Below the pieces are notes generated by a model that searched no databases, was not told where the DNA came from, and was given only the letters and a program-made list of their open reading frames with translations. Below are positions 1 through 6,150 of a DNA stretch of 23,988 nt, one piece after another. Origin of the DNA: Lachnospiraceae bacterium (GTDB taxonomy: Bacteria > Bacillota > Clostridia > Lachnospirales > Lachnospiraceae); NCBI GenBank assembly GCA_003488445.1, contig DNLO01000189.1, positions 1 through 23,988 of the forward strand, given 5' to 3'. The stretch's first letter is position 1. Each line of letters begins with the position of its first letter. Both the position numbers and the translations under genes were made by a program.

Positions 1-561
1 GGAGATCTGAGCCATGAGCGGTTCTGCTCATATATGATACAGGATTATCTGTACCTGCTCGATTATACGGGGATACTGGAGCAGCTGCTGAAATGTACGG
101 AGGATCCGAAGCTTTGCTCTTTTATTGATCGTATAATAGAAGAGGTGGGATATGAGACCGACCGTGTACATATTCCGGCTATGAAAAAGGCCGGGATAAC
201 CGAAAAGGAAGTCCAAAACAGCTGCATGGACACGGTCCTTGCGGAGTATGTGAGATATATGCGGTCCATCCCGACTGAGAGAGGACTGCTGGCCGGACTC
301 ACTGCGCTGCTGCAGTGCTCATGGGTCTACGCGTATATCGGAAGGAGCGTCACGGAGCAGTATACGGAGGAGCTGGCTTGTTCTCCATACAGGGACTGGT
401 TTGATGCATATACTTCCGACAGCTATGTATCCTCCAATCAGATGTGGATCGACACTGTCGACCGGGAAAGCACGGGTATAGATGATGAGACAGCAGAGAG
501 CATGTGCCGTATCTTTATCACCTGTGCGGAATACGAGAACCGGTTCTGGGACAGACTGTGA
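1..561 (+). CDS. tenA: TenA-family thiaminase II / aminopyrimidine aminohydrolase, 5' partial
   Basis: TenA proteins hydrolyse aminopyrimidine breakdown products of thiamine so that the pyrimidine (HMP) can be salvaged; they are cytosolic. The reading frame is open to the left edge, so the N-terminus (perhaps 15-20 residues) lies outside; the ATG at 34 is internal, because the residues before it match the family. Visible are the QDYLYL segment carrying the Asp and the Tyr three residues later that line the TenA pocket, the CSWVYAYIG segment with the catalytic Cys and a Tyr four residues on, and a C-terminal Glu in CAEYENRFW matching the family's active-site Glu. All key residues seem present, so the enzyme should be active. 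It lies 54 bases before the thiamine pyrophosphokinase start, which supports a thiamine salvage role. No TPP riboswitch can be judged because the upstream region is not in the window. Confidence 0.9.
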   Translation, partial: GDLSHERFCSYMIQDYLYLLDYTGILEQLLKCTEDPKLCSFIDRIIEEVGYETDRVHIPAMKKAGITEKEVQNSCMDTVLAEYVRYMRSIPTERGLLAGLTALLQCSWVYAYIGRSVTEQYTEELACSPYRDWFDAYTSDSYVSSNQMWIDTVDRESTGIDDETAESMCRIFITCAEYENRFWDRL

Positions 562-615
562 TAAGTGATGATGAGTCTTCAGAAGGGATCGGGTATACTT
601 AAAGGAAAAGAATGT

Positions 616-1245
616 ATGTCTCATACAGTCATAGTCGCAGGCGGGACCTGCGATTTATCGGAATATGAAGATATCCTGAAGGACGCTTATCTTATCGGAG
701 CGGACAGGGGAGCTCTCTGCCTGGCGGAGAGCGGCTATGATATCGACGTCTCCGTGGGGGACTTTGACTCGGTGACTAAGGAGGAGCTGGAGAAGATATA
801 CGAGGCATCGAAGGAGGTCGAAAAGCTTTATGCCGAAAAGGACGATACGGATCTCGAGCATGCGGTAAAACGCGCGATAAGTACCACTGCCCGGACGGTG
901 TATATCCTGGGGGCCACCGGGACGAGGCTTGACCAGACACTGTCTGCGATATATCTTTTGAAGACCCTGTACGACGCCGGACGGGAAGCGTATATCTGCG
1001 ATAAGAACAACAGGATAAGGATCGTAAAAGGCCATACAAGACTTTATAAAAGCTCATACCGGTATGTGTCTCTTATCCCGTACGGGGACAGCGGGACGGT
1101 GGCCTCTCTCAGGGGGTTTAAGTACAGCGGTAAGCACATTGCATTGGAGAAGAGCTCATCTTTAGGGATAAGCAACGAGATAGTCGGGGAGAGCGCCGAG
1201 ATAAGCTGCAGCGATCATCTTTTTGTCTTTGAATCGAATGATTGA
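616..1245 (+). CDS. thiN: Thiamine pyrophosphokinase
   Basis: Transfers pyrophosphate from ATP to thiamine, giving thiamine diphosphate. The 209-residue length is usual for the family. Signature segments are in order: DRGA at 30-33, GDFDS at 48-52 (metal and phosphate binding), KDDTD at 75-79, GATGTRLDQ from 99 to 107, and a C-terminal GISNE in the thiamine-binding half. The ATG at 616 is chosen because AAAGGAAAAG ends five bases before it and the protein then begins directly with the beta strand of the fold; an in-frame ATG at 565 would add 17 residues of no family character. It is probably co-transcribed with tenA upstream. The assignment is firm. Confidence 0.95.
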   Translation: MSHTVIVAGGTCDLSEYEDILKDAYLIGADRGALCLAESGYDIDVSVGDFDSVTKEELEKIYEASKEVEKLYAEKDDTDLEHAVKRAISTTARTVYILGATGTRLDQTLSAIYLLKTLYDAGREAYICDKNNRIRIVKGHTRLYKSSYRYVSLIPYGDSGTVASLRGFKYSGKHIALEKSSSLGISNEIVGESAEISCSDHLFVFESND

Positions 1246-1267
1246 GGCACAGTGGGCAACAAGAGGC

Positions 1268-1293
1268 CGGATCACTGTGACACCGGTGATCCG
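1268..1293 (+). other. Intergenic stem-loop
   Basis: An 8-bp perfect inverted repeat (CGGATCAC / GTGATCCG) with a 10-base loop sits between the thiN stop and the ribosome site of the next gene. No T run follows on either strand, so it is not a convincing terminator. It could be an RNA processing or stability element or a protein-binding palindrome. It also argues that the next gene does not start at the upstream GTG at 1252, since that would place the hairpin inside the coding sequence. Confidence 0.4.
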
Positions 1294-1314
1294 CCATTGC
1301 GAAGAGGTGTGAAA

Positions 1315-2136
1315 ATGATGGAATACGATGAGTATGTCAGAAACAGATACGAGGGCTGTGAGGAGCAGCCGGAACCTGATATGTCTTTCCTGGAAACCTG
1401 GGAAGGTATCATAGACTATGCGAATGAGGCGGGAGCCGAGACCGCGCTCAACGAGCTGGTATGTCCGAAGCACCCTGTCAGCTTTGACCATCCTGAAAAG
1501 GTTAAGATCGAAATATATGATTCCTTTGCGGGAAAGCTGCCGGTGATATATGTGCCGGATGCACCGGACTTCGAGCAGCTCGTGACGAACGTGGCACATA
1601 AGGGGGTGCGCCCCGACAATCTGTCTGAGACGGGGGCTACATTTCTTGCGGGAAAGACCACGCGCTTCATGATCCTTTCTTCCAAGCCCTACAGCAATGT
1701 GCCTGCAGCTGAGCTGGGAGTCGGAGAGGATGACTGGCAGGAAAGATCGCTGCTGCTCAGACGAGGGCATGAGTGTACGCATTATTTCACCAAGCAGAGA
1801 TACGGAATAGCCGAGAATCTGCTGCATGACGAGCTGATGGCGGATTTCATCGGGATATACGAAGCCTTCGGATATTACAGGGCAGAGTATTTCCTGCGTT
1901 TTATGGGGATCATAAAAGGCAGCGGCAACAGGATGGTATATTACACGGGTGATCTGCAGGATGACATGAAGAGCCGTCTGTCCGAGCTGCTGAAGAAGGC
2001 GGCCGCACAGCTTGAAGCCTGGTCTGAGGAGGAGCCGTTTAGGCTGCTTGCGAAAGAAGATATGATACGTATCATGTGCCGTGCGGGTCTTGTCGGTATA
2101 TCAGAGGGACGTCTCGGGGGAAATCAGGGCAGATAA
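1315..2136 (+). CDS. Uncharacterised HExxH (zincin-like) protein
   Basis: I do not recognise a named family. The 273-residue protein has an HExxH motif, H152-E-C-T-H156, in the context RRGHECTHYF. It is followed 17 residues later by a conserved-looking HDELMADFIG segment with E173 and D177, a spacing and character like the third ligand helix of gluzincin-type zinc metallopeptidases. No signal peptide or membrane helix is visible, so it is probably cytosolic. The N-terminal third is acidic. The start is set at the ATG pair 1315/1318 because GAAGAGGTG lies just upstream; an in-frame GTG at 1252 would extend it through a hairpin. It follows the thiamine genes and is convergent with the small double-glycine protein. 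Zinc binding and peptidase activity are inferences from motif geometry only. Confidence 0.75.
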   Translation: MMEYDEYVRNRYEGCEEQPEPDMSFLETWEGIIDYANEAGAETALNELVCPKHPVSFDHPEKVKIEIYDSFAGKLPVIYVPDAPDFEQLVTNVAHKGVRPDNLSETGATFLAGKTTRFMILSSKPYSNVPAAELGVGEDDWQERSLLLRRGHECTHYFTKQRYGIAENLLHDELMADFIGIYEAFGYYRAEYFLRFMGIIKGSGNRMVYYTGDLQDDMKSRLSELLKKAAAQLEAWSEEEPFRLLAKEDMIRIMCRAGLVGISEGRLGGNQGR

Positions 2137-2138
2137 AA

Positions 2139-2159
2139 CCCCCGGCGTTTTGCCGGGGG
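2139..2159 (-). terminator. Intrinsic terminator between convergent genes
   Basis: An 8-bp GC stem (CCCCCGGC / GCCGGGGG) with a 5-base loop. Read on the minus strand the stem is followed by TTTTA, so it best serves the double-glycine peptide gene that ends at 2180. On the plus strand no T run follows, but the stem may also slow transcription from the HExxH gene. Confidence 0.75.
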
Positions 2160-2179
2160 AGTGAGAATACTGTGGCGGA

Positions 2180-2446
2180 TCAGGCGTTCTGGATGTTACC
2201 CCTGGGGTCGTTCGCATAGTGCTTCGGCTTTCCGCTCCTGATGCCATTGTTCATCAGGCGGGGATCTGCATCCATGGTATCATCCTTCAGGGCTGTATGG
2301 AGCCCTGCATTTTCATTCATGTTATAAACAGCATTGCCTGCTTTGCCGGCTGAACCCAGATCAGTCCTTATCATCACACCGCCGTTCACGCCGTCCAGAT
2401 CCTTATCGGAGATCTTTGCTGCATTTATCTTCTTATCTTCAGACAT
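2180..2446 (-). CDS. Small protein with double-glycine leader (bacteriocin/RiPP-like precursor candidate)
   Basis: An 88-residue protein with no recognised family. Residues 1-23 match the double-glycine leader pattern processed by peptidase-containing ABC exporters: hydrophobic I12 (-12), acidic D16 (-8), L17 (-7), V20 (-4), G22-G23 (-2/-1). Cleavage after G23 would release a 65-residue product without cysteine, rich in Gly, Ala and Asn near its start (GSAGKAGNA) and polar throughout. It has an AGGAGG ribosome site 8 bases from ATG, its own promoter (2484-2512) and terminator (2139-2159), so it is a real, independently expressed gene. No exporter or modification enzyme is in the window; a CPBP protease gene lies just upstream on the same strand. 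It may be a bacteriocin, a signalling peptide or an exported protein of another kind; function is not known. Confidence 0.8.
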   Translation of the reverse strand: MSEDKKINAAKISDKDLDGVNGGVMIRTDLGSAGKAGNAVYNMNENAGLHTALKDDTMDADPRLMNNGIRSGKPKHYANDPRGNIQNA

Positions 2447-2454
2447 ATCATATA

Positions 2455-2460
2455 CCTCCT
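2455..2460 (-). promoter_or_regulatory. Ribosome binding site of the double-glycine peptide gene
   Basis: A perfect AGGAGG on the minus strand, 8 bases before the ATG at 2446. It fixes the start so that the leader begins MSEDKK. Confidence 0.85.
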
Positions 2461-2483
2461 GAAATCAAATACCTCTACATCTA

Positions 2484-2512
2484 TTTATACGAAAGATCGC
2501 AGGAGATGGCAA
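2484..2512 (-). promoter_or_regulatory. Promoter of the double-glycine peptide gene
   Basis: On the minus strand, a -35 TTGCCA (2507-2512) and a -10 TATAAA (2484-2489) are separated by exactly 17 bases, a close sigma-A match. It lies between the CPBP terminator and the peptide gene, so the peptide is transcribed on its own and can be expressed independently of the CPBP gene. Confidence 0.75.
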
Positions 2513-2529
2513 ATTTTTCCTGAAAAATA

Positions 2530-2556
2530 AGTCAACGAGAACCGTCCCCACTGACT
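2530..2556 (-). terminator. Wobble-rich hairpin terminator of the CPBP gene, built from a GGGGACGGTTCT-type repeat
   Basis: Read on the minus strand the segment folds into an uninterrupted 12-bp stem with a CGG loop, immediately followed by TATTTTT. Five of the twelve pairs are G-U, so the stem forms only in minus-strand RNA; the plus-strand transcript would have A-C mismatches. The hairpin begins on the first base of the CPBP stop codon. Its core GTGGGGACGGTTCTC resembles dispersed GGGGACGGTTCT elements that I recall from other clostridial genomes; that link is from memory. It appears to act as the CPBP terminator. Confidence 0.7.
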
Positions 2557-3008
2557 CACAGTTGGTTCAGGGCGGAGGAGAGCCAGATGGCAAGATTCGC
2601 GCCGCAGTGGATCAGCATGGGCACGAAGATCCTGTGATCTCTGTGATAGAGGGTGCAGATGAGCAGCCCCATGAGGGATGCATATATGAACTGGACCATG
2701 TTCATGTGAAAGGCTCCGAAGAGCAGCGAAGAGATCACTGCCGCGGGAAGGAAGCCGAGAAACCTGTAGATCGTATCGTAGAGCAGGATCCGGAATACCA
2801 GCTCCTCCAGAATGGGAGCTGCGATACAGTAAAGAAGGATCCCATAGATTATGTTAACCGAAAACAGACCGGATGATATTTTTTCGGTGTAGGCCGGGAA
2901 CATTTCCGGGAGCGGACTGTACATGATGGCGTAGTTCAGTGCCAGACCGCACACTGCTCCGATCAGCATATATTTCAATATGTCTCTTATTGTCTTCACC
3001 TTATTCAT
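2556..3008 (-). CDS. CPBP-family intramembrane glutamic protease, short form
   Basis: A 150-residue membrane protein of the CAAX/Abi (CPBP) family. The family motifs are present: EExxxR as E68-E69-L-V-F-R73, FxxxH as F97 to H101, and HxxxN as H134 to N138. About four hydrophobic segments can be seen, near 13-30, 50-66, 86-118 and 127-145. It is shorter than most members, lacking extra N-terminal helices but keeping the catalytic core. Members cleave membrane-associated substrates or give self-immunity to bacteriocin producers. The gene lies just upstream of, and on the same strand as, a double-glycine peptide, which fits an immunity or maturation role, but each has its own transcription signals. 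The ATG at 3008 has no good ribosome site; an in-frame stop (3033-3035) blocks any longer start. Confidence 0.85.
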   Translation of the reverse strand: MNKVKTIRDILKYMLIGAVCGLALNYAIMYSPLPEMFPAYTEKISSGLFSVNIIYGILLYCIAAPILEELVFRILLYDTIYRFLGFLPAAVISSLLFGAFHMNMVQFIYASLMGLLICTLYHRDHRIFVPMLIHCGANLAIWLSSALNQL

Positions 3009-3080
3009 GACAGATAAACGATACGAGAGAATTCACAATCAGAACACGATTTGTACACATTTACCCGATATAATGCCATC

Positions 3081-3190
3081 ATACAAAACAATTCTCCCCC
3101 AAACGAGCCCGGAGAAGACAGCAGAAATGCTGTGAACCCGGGAACTCTCCCGGAGCTGTACGGTGAACCGACAGCTCCGTTTCATTTTTC
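3081..3190 (+). ncRNA. Candidate structured RNA or orphan leader upstream of the valS promoter
   Basis: Four consecutive hairpins occur within about 110 bases: TTCTCC/GGAGAA; ACAGCA-GAAA-TGCTGT with a GNRA-type loop; CCGGGA-ACTC-TCCCGG (3138-3153); and a strong terminator hairpin (3151-3179) followed by a T-rich run. Hairpins three and four share bases 3151-3153. The GNRA loop and the T run both point to the plus strand. No plus-strand gene precedes it, so the terminator must end a short RNA or an attenuated leader. A TATAAT at 3069-3074 could be its -10, but no good -35 is in place. I do not recognise a known riboswitch; T-box sequences are absent. The 5' end is a guess. Confidence 0.45.
3151..3190 (+). 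terminator. Intrinsic terminator with no upstream plus-strand gene
   Basis: A 9-bp stem (CGGAGCTGT / ACAGCTCCG), extended above a one-base bulge by a short CGG/CCG helix with a TGAA loop, is followed by TTTCATTTTTC. The T run is only on the plus strand. It lies 46 bases before the valS -35 box, so it separates valS from whatever starts upstream or ends a small RNA. Confidence 0.75.
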
Positions 3191-3213
3191 GTATCATTCT
3201 ACCACTGCAGGAA

Positions 3214-3228
3214 GCGGTTGCAAACCGC
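3214..3228. repeat. Palindrome next to the valS promoter
   Basis: GCGGTT-GCA-AACCGC, a perfect 6-bp inverted repeat with a 3-base centre, ends seven bases before the valS -35 box. Without a T run it is not a terminator. Its position suits an activator or repressor operator; no binding protein can be named. Confidence 0.4.
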
Positions 3229-3235
3229 ACAACCC

Positions 3236-3264
3236 TTGACTATGGCTTTACATAATTCTATAAT
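3236..3264 (+). promoter_or_regulatory. valS promoter
   Basis: A -35 TTGACT (3236-3241) and a consensus -10 TATAAT (3259-3264) are separated by 17 bases. Transcription would start near 3271, giving a leader of only about 30 bases, too short for a T-box. This is the best promoter in the window and could drive valS and the genes after it. Confidence 0.85.
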
Positions 3265-3302
3265 CTAACCAACTATGTAATAAATTAGGAGAATTGTGTG
3301 CT

Positions 3303-5966
3303 ATGAGCAAAGAACTCGCTAAAACCTATGATCCGAGCGGCATCGAAGAGAGGCTGTATCAGAAATGGGTTGATAAGAAATACTTTCATGCTAAGGCGGA
3401 CAGATCGAAGAAGCCCTTTACCATCGTGATGCCTCCGCCCAATATCACGGGACAGCTGCATATGGGACATGCACTGGACAATACCATGCAGGACATCCTC
3501 ACCAGGTTCAAGAGGATGCAGGGATACAACGCCCTCTGGCAGCCCGGTACCGACCATGCGAGCATAGCTACCGAGGTCAGGATCATCAGTACACTGAAGG
3601 AGCAGGGGATCACAAAAGAGGATCTCGGCAGGGAAGGCTTCCTTGAGAAGTGCTGGGAGTGGCGCAAGGAGTACGGCGGCAGGATCACGAGCCAGCTGAG
3701 GAAGATGGGCTCATCCTGTGACTGGGACAGAGAGAGATTTACCATGGATGAGGGCTGCAACAAGGCAGTCAACGAAGTCTTCGTGAGGCTTTACGAGAAG
3801 GGCCTCATATACAAAGGACACAAGATGGTCAACTGGTGTCCGGTGTGCCGGACCACCATATCGGATGCCGAGGTGGAGTATCAGAACCAGGCGAGCCATC
3901 TGTGGCATATCAAGTATCAGATAATCGGAACGGACGACTATCTGGAGTTCGCCACCACTCGTCCGGAGACCATGCTGGGTGATACTGCCGTCGCAGTAAA
4001 TCCTGAGGATGACAGATACAAGGGTCTCATAGGAAAGAAGGTAATGCTCCCGATCATGAACAGGGAGATGCCTGTGGTAGCCGATGATTACGTGGATATG
4101 GAGTTCGGTACGGGTGTGGTCAAGATCACCCCGGCTCACGACCCGAACGACTTCGAGGTGGGCAAGAGACACGACCTGCCCGTGATCAACATCATGAACG
4201 ACGACGGTACCATCAACGAAAACGGCGGCAAATACGCCGGTATGGACCGTTACGAGGCGAGGAAAGCCATCGTCAGCGAGCTGGATGAGATGGGGCTTCT
4301 GGTGAAGATAGAAGACTATTCTCACGATGTCGGCACCCACGACAGATGCCACACGACAGTGGAGCCTCTGGTCAAGGAACAGTGGTTCGTGAAGATGGAC
4401 GAGCTTATTAAGCCTGCGGTAGAGGGCGTGAAAAATGGTGATATCAGACTCGTGCCCGATAACATGCAGAAGACATATTTCAACTGGACCGACAACATCA
4501 GGGACTGGTGCATCTCCAGGCAGCTCTGGTGGGGACACAGGATACCGGCATATACCTGCGACGATTGCGGTGAGCTCATCGTGGCACGTACCGCACCCGA
4601 TGTCTGCCCCAAGTGCGGAGGCAGGCACCTGAGCCAGGATCCGGATACACTGGACACATGGTTCTCGTCGGCTCTCTGGCCCTTCTCCACACTGGGCTGG
4701 CCCGAGGAGACAGAGGATCTGAAGTATTTCTATCCCACGGATGTGCTGGTCACAGGCTACGATATCATATTCTTCTGGGTCATCAGGATGATCTTCTCGG
4801 GATATGAGCAGATGGGGCGCGAGCCCTTCAGGACAGTGCTCTTCCACGGTCTGGTGCGTGACTCCCAGGGCAGGAAAATGTCGAAGTCTCTGGGCAACGG
4901 CATAGATCCGCTCGAGGTCATAGACAAATACGGAGCCGATGCGCTGCGCTTCATGCTGATCACGGGTAATTCCCCGGGCAACGACATGAGATTCTCATAT
5001 GAGAAGGTGGAGGCAGCCAGGAACTTCGCCAACAAGATATGGAATGCATCCAGATTCATCATGATGAACATGGAAGGCAAGCAGGTGACCGTGCCCGATG
5101 AGAAGGATCTCGCCGGCGTGGACAGATGGATACTCTCCAGGATGAACAGGGTGGTGAAAGAGGTCACCGACAACATGGAGAAGTACGAGCTCGGTGTCGC
5201 CGCTTCCAAAATATACGACTTTATCTGGGATGAGCTCTGTGACTGGTATATAGAGATGGTAAAGCCGAGACTCTACAATACCGAGGATGCTGTATCTCAG
5301 AATGCGGCACTGTATACGCTGAAGAGTGTGCTGATATCGGCTCTCAAGCTGCTCCATCCGTATATGCCCTTCGTCACCGAGGAGATATACTGCACGCTGA
5401 AGGAGGAGACCTCCGATGAGGACATGGATGAGTCGATAATGATATCATCCTGGCCTGTATTCGATGAAGCCAGAAACTATGCGTCCGACGAGAAGAGCAT
5501 AGAGATCATAAAGGAAGCCGTAAAGGGTGTAAGGAACGTGCGCTCCTCCATGAACGTACCTCCCAAAAAGGCAGCCGATGTGACTGTGGTGTCCGATGAC
5601 GCAGGAGTGCTGGACGCTTTCAGAAAGGGTGAGCTCTACTTCAGGGCTCTGATCAATGCACCCGCCGTGACATATCAGAGCGACAAGGCGGGCATACCCG
5701 ATGATGCGGTATCCGTGGTGACGGGCAATGCCACCGTATATATCCCTCTCGCCGAGCTGGTAGATATGGGAGAGGAGATAGCCAGGCTCGAGAAGGAGGA
5801 GAAGAGACTCCAGGGTGAGCTGAAGAGATCCAATGCGATGCTCACGAACGAGAAGTTCCTGTCCAAAGCTCCCGAGAGCAAGATAGCCGAGGAAAGAGAA
5901 AAGCTTGCCGGATACGAGAAGATGATGAGCGAGGTGAAGGAGCGCCTTGCCGCACTGAAGGGCTGA
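3303..5966 (+). CDS. valS: Valine-tRNA ligase
   Basis: Charges tRNA-Val; class I synthetase of 887 residues, the usual size. The HIGH motif is H53-M-G-H56 in the context NITGQLHMGHAL, and the KMSKS loop is K525-S529. Between them lie the CP1 editing insert (TTRPETMLGDTA segment) and two Cys clusters, CPVC after NW and a zinc-ribbon-like CxxC...CxxC around 419-439. The C-terminus is a coiled-coil arm of about 60 residues from EIARLEKEEK on, typical of ValRS. The ATG at 3303 is preferred, with AGGAG at 3287-3291 eleven bases ahead; a TTG at 3294 is too close to that site. It is the first gene of a run that continues through the TPR protein. No T-box leader is visible, unlike many Firmicute valS genes. 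Confidence 0.97.
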   Translation: MSKELAKTYDPSGIEERLYQKWVDKKYFHAKADRSKKPFTIVMPPPNITGQLHMGHALDNTMQDILTRFKRMQGYNALWQPGTDHASIATEVRIISTLKEQGITKEDLGREGFLEKCWEWRKEYGGRITSQLRKMGSSCDWDRERFTMDEGCNKAVNEVFVRLYEKGLIYKGHKMVNWCPVCRTTISDAEVEYQNQASHLWHIKYQIIGTDDYLEFATTRPETMLGDTAVAVNPEDDRYKGLIGKKVMLPIMNREMPVVADDYVDMEFGTGVVKITPAHDPNDFEVGKRHDLPVINIMNDDGTINENGGKYAGMDRYEARKAIVSELDEMGLLVKIEDYSHDVGTHDRCHTTVEPLVKEQWFVKMDELIKPAVEGVKNGDIRLVPDNMQKTYFNWTDNIRDWCISRQLWWGHRIPAYTCDDCGELIVARTAPDVCPKCGGRHLSQDPDTLDTWFSSALWPFSTLGWPEETEDLKYFYPTDVLVTGYDIIFFWVIRMIFSGYEQMGREPFRTVLFHGLVRDSQGRKMSKSLGNGIDPLEVIDKYGADALRFMLITGNSPGNDMRFSYEKVEAARNFANKIWNASRFIMMNMEGKQVTVPDEKDLAGVDRWILSRMNRVVKEVTDNMEKYELGVAASKIYDFIWDELCDWYIEMVKPRLYNTEDAVSQNAALYTLKSVLISALKLLHPYMPFVTEEIYCTLKEETSDEDMDESIMISSWPVFDEARNYASDEKSIEIIKEAVKGVRNVRSSMNVPPKKAADVTVVSDDAGVLDAFRKGELYFRALINAPAVTYQSDKAGIPDDAVSVVTGNATVYIPLAELVDMGEEIARLEKEEKRLQGELKRSNAMLTNEKFLSKAPESKIAEEREKLAGYEKMMSEVKERLAALKG

Positions 5967-5979
5967 AACAGGAGATATC

Positions 5980-6126
5980 ATGATAGATTTTGAAGAAGAA
6001 CTGAAGAAATTCCACCCCTCACCTGAGGTGGAGGACGCGGAAAATGCCATCAGGGCATTGGACGTGACCGATATGGTGGATCTTATTGTCCAGCTGGAAG
6101 AAAAGAACAGGATGGGACAGAGATAG
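5980..6126 (+). CDS. Small acidic ORF between valS and the TPR gene
   Basis: A 48-residue ORF, beginning MIDFEEELKKFHPSPEVED and ending in an amphipathic helix-like stretch up to KNRMGQR. It begins 13 bases after the valS stop with a good AGGAG site six bases from its ATG. It has no signal peptide, membrane segment or known motif. Good spacing and ribosome site support translation; codon use (GAG, AGG, GAC) is like the neighbours. No function can be given. Confidence 0.65.
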   Translation: MIDFEEELKKFHPSPEVEDAENAIRALDVTDMVDLIVQLEEKNRMGQR

Positions 6127-6150
6127 ATCACAGGATACAGGGGCAATACG

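Noticed and set aside
1252..1314. GTG start at 1252 for the HExxH protein
   Set aside because: It would translate through a perfect 8-bp hairpin, and the ATG at 1315 has a better ribosome site.
3051..3239. Short open frames on both strands in the valS upstream region
   Set aside because: Both cross the hairpins and the terminator, lack ribosome sites and show no protein-like pattern. The RNA structure explains the region better.
3009..3302. T-box riboswitch for valS
   Set aside because: No T-box core (GGTACCGCG-like) and no stem I features were found; the visible promoter leaves a leader too short for one.
3711..4847. 378-residue open frame on the minus strand opposite valS
   Set aside because: Antisense to the conserved core of valyl-tRNA synthetase; no independent evidence of coding.
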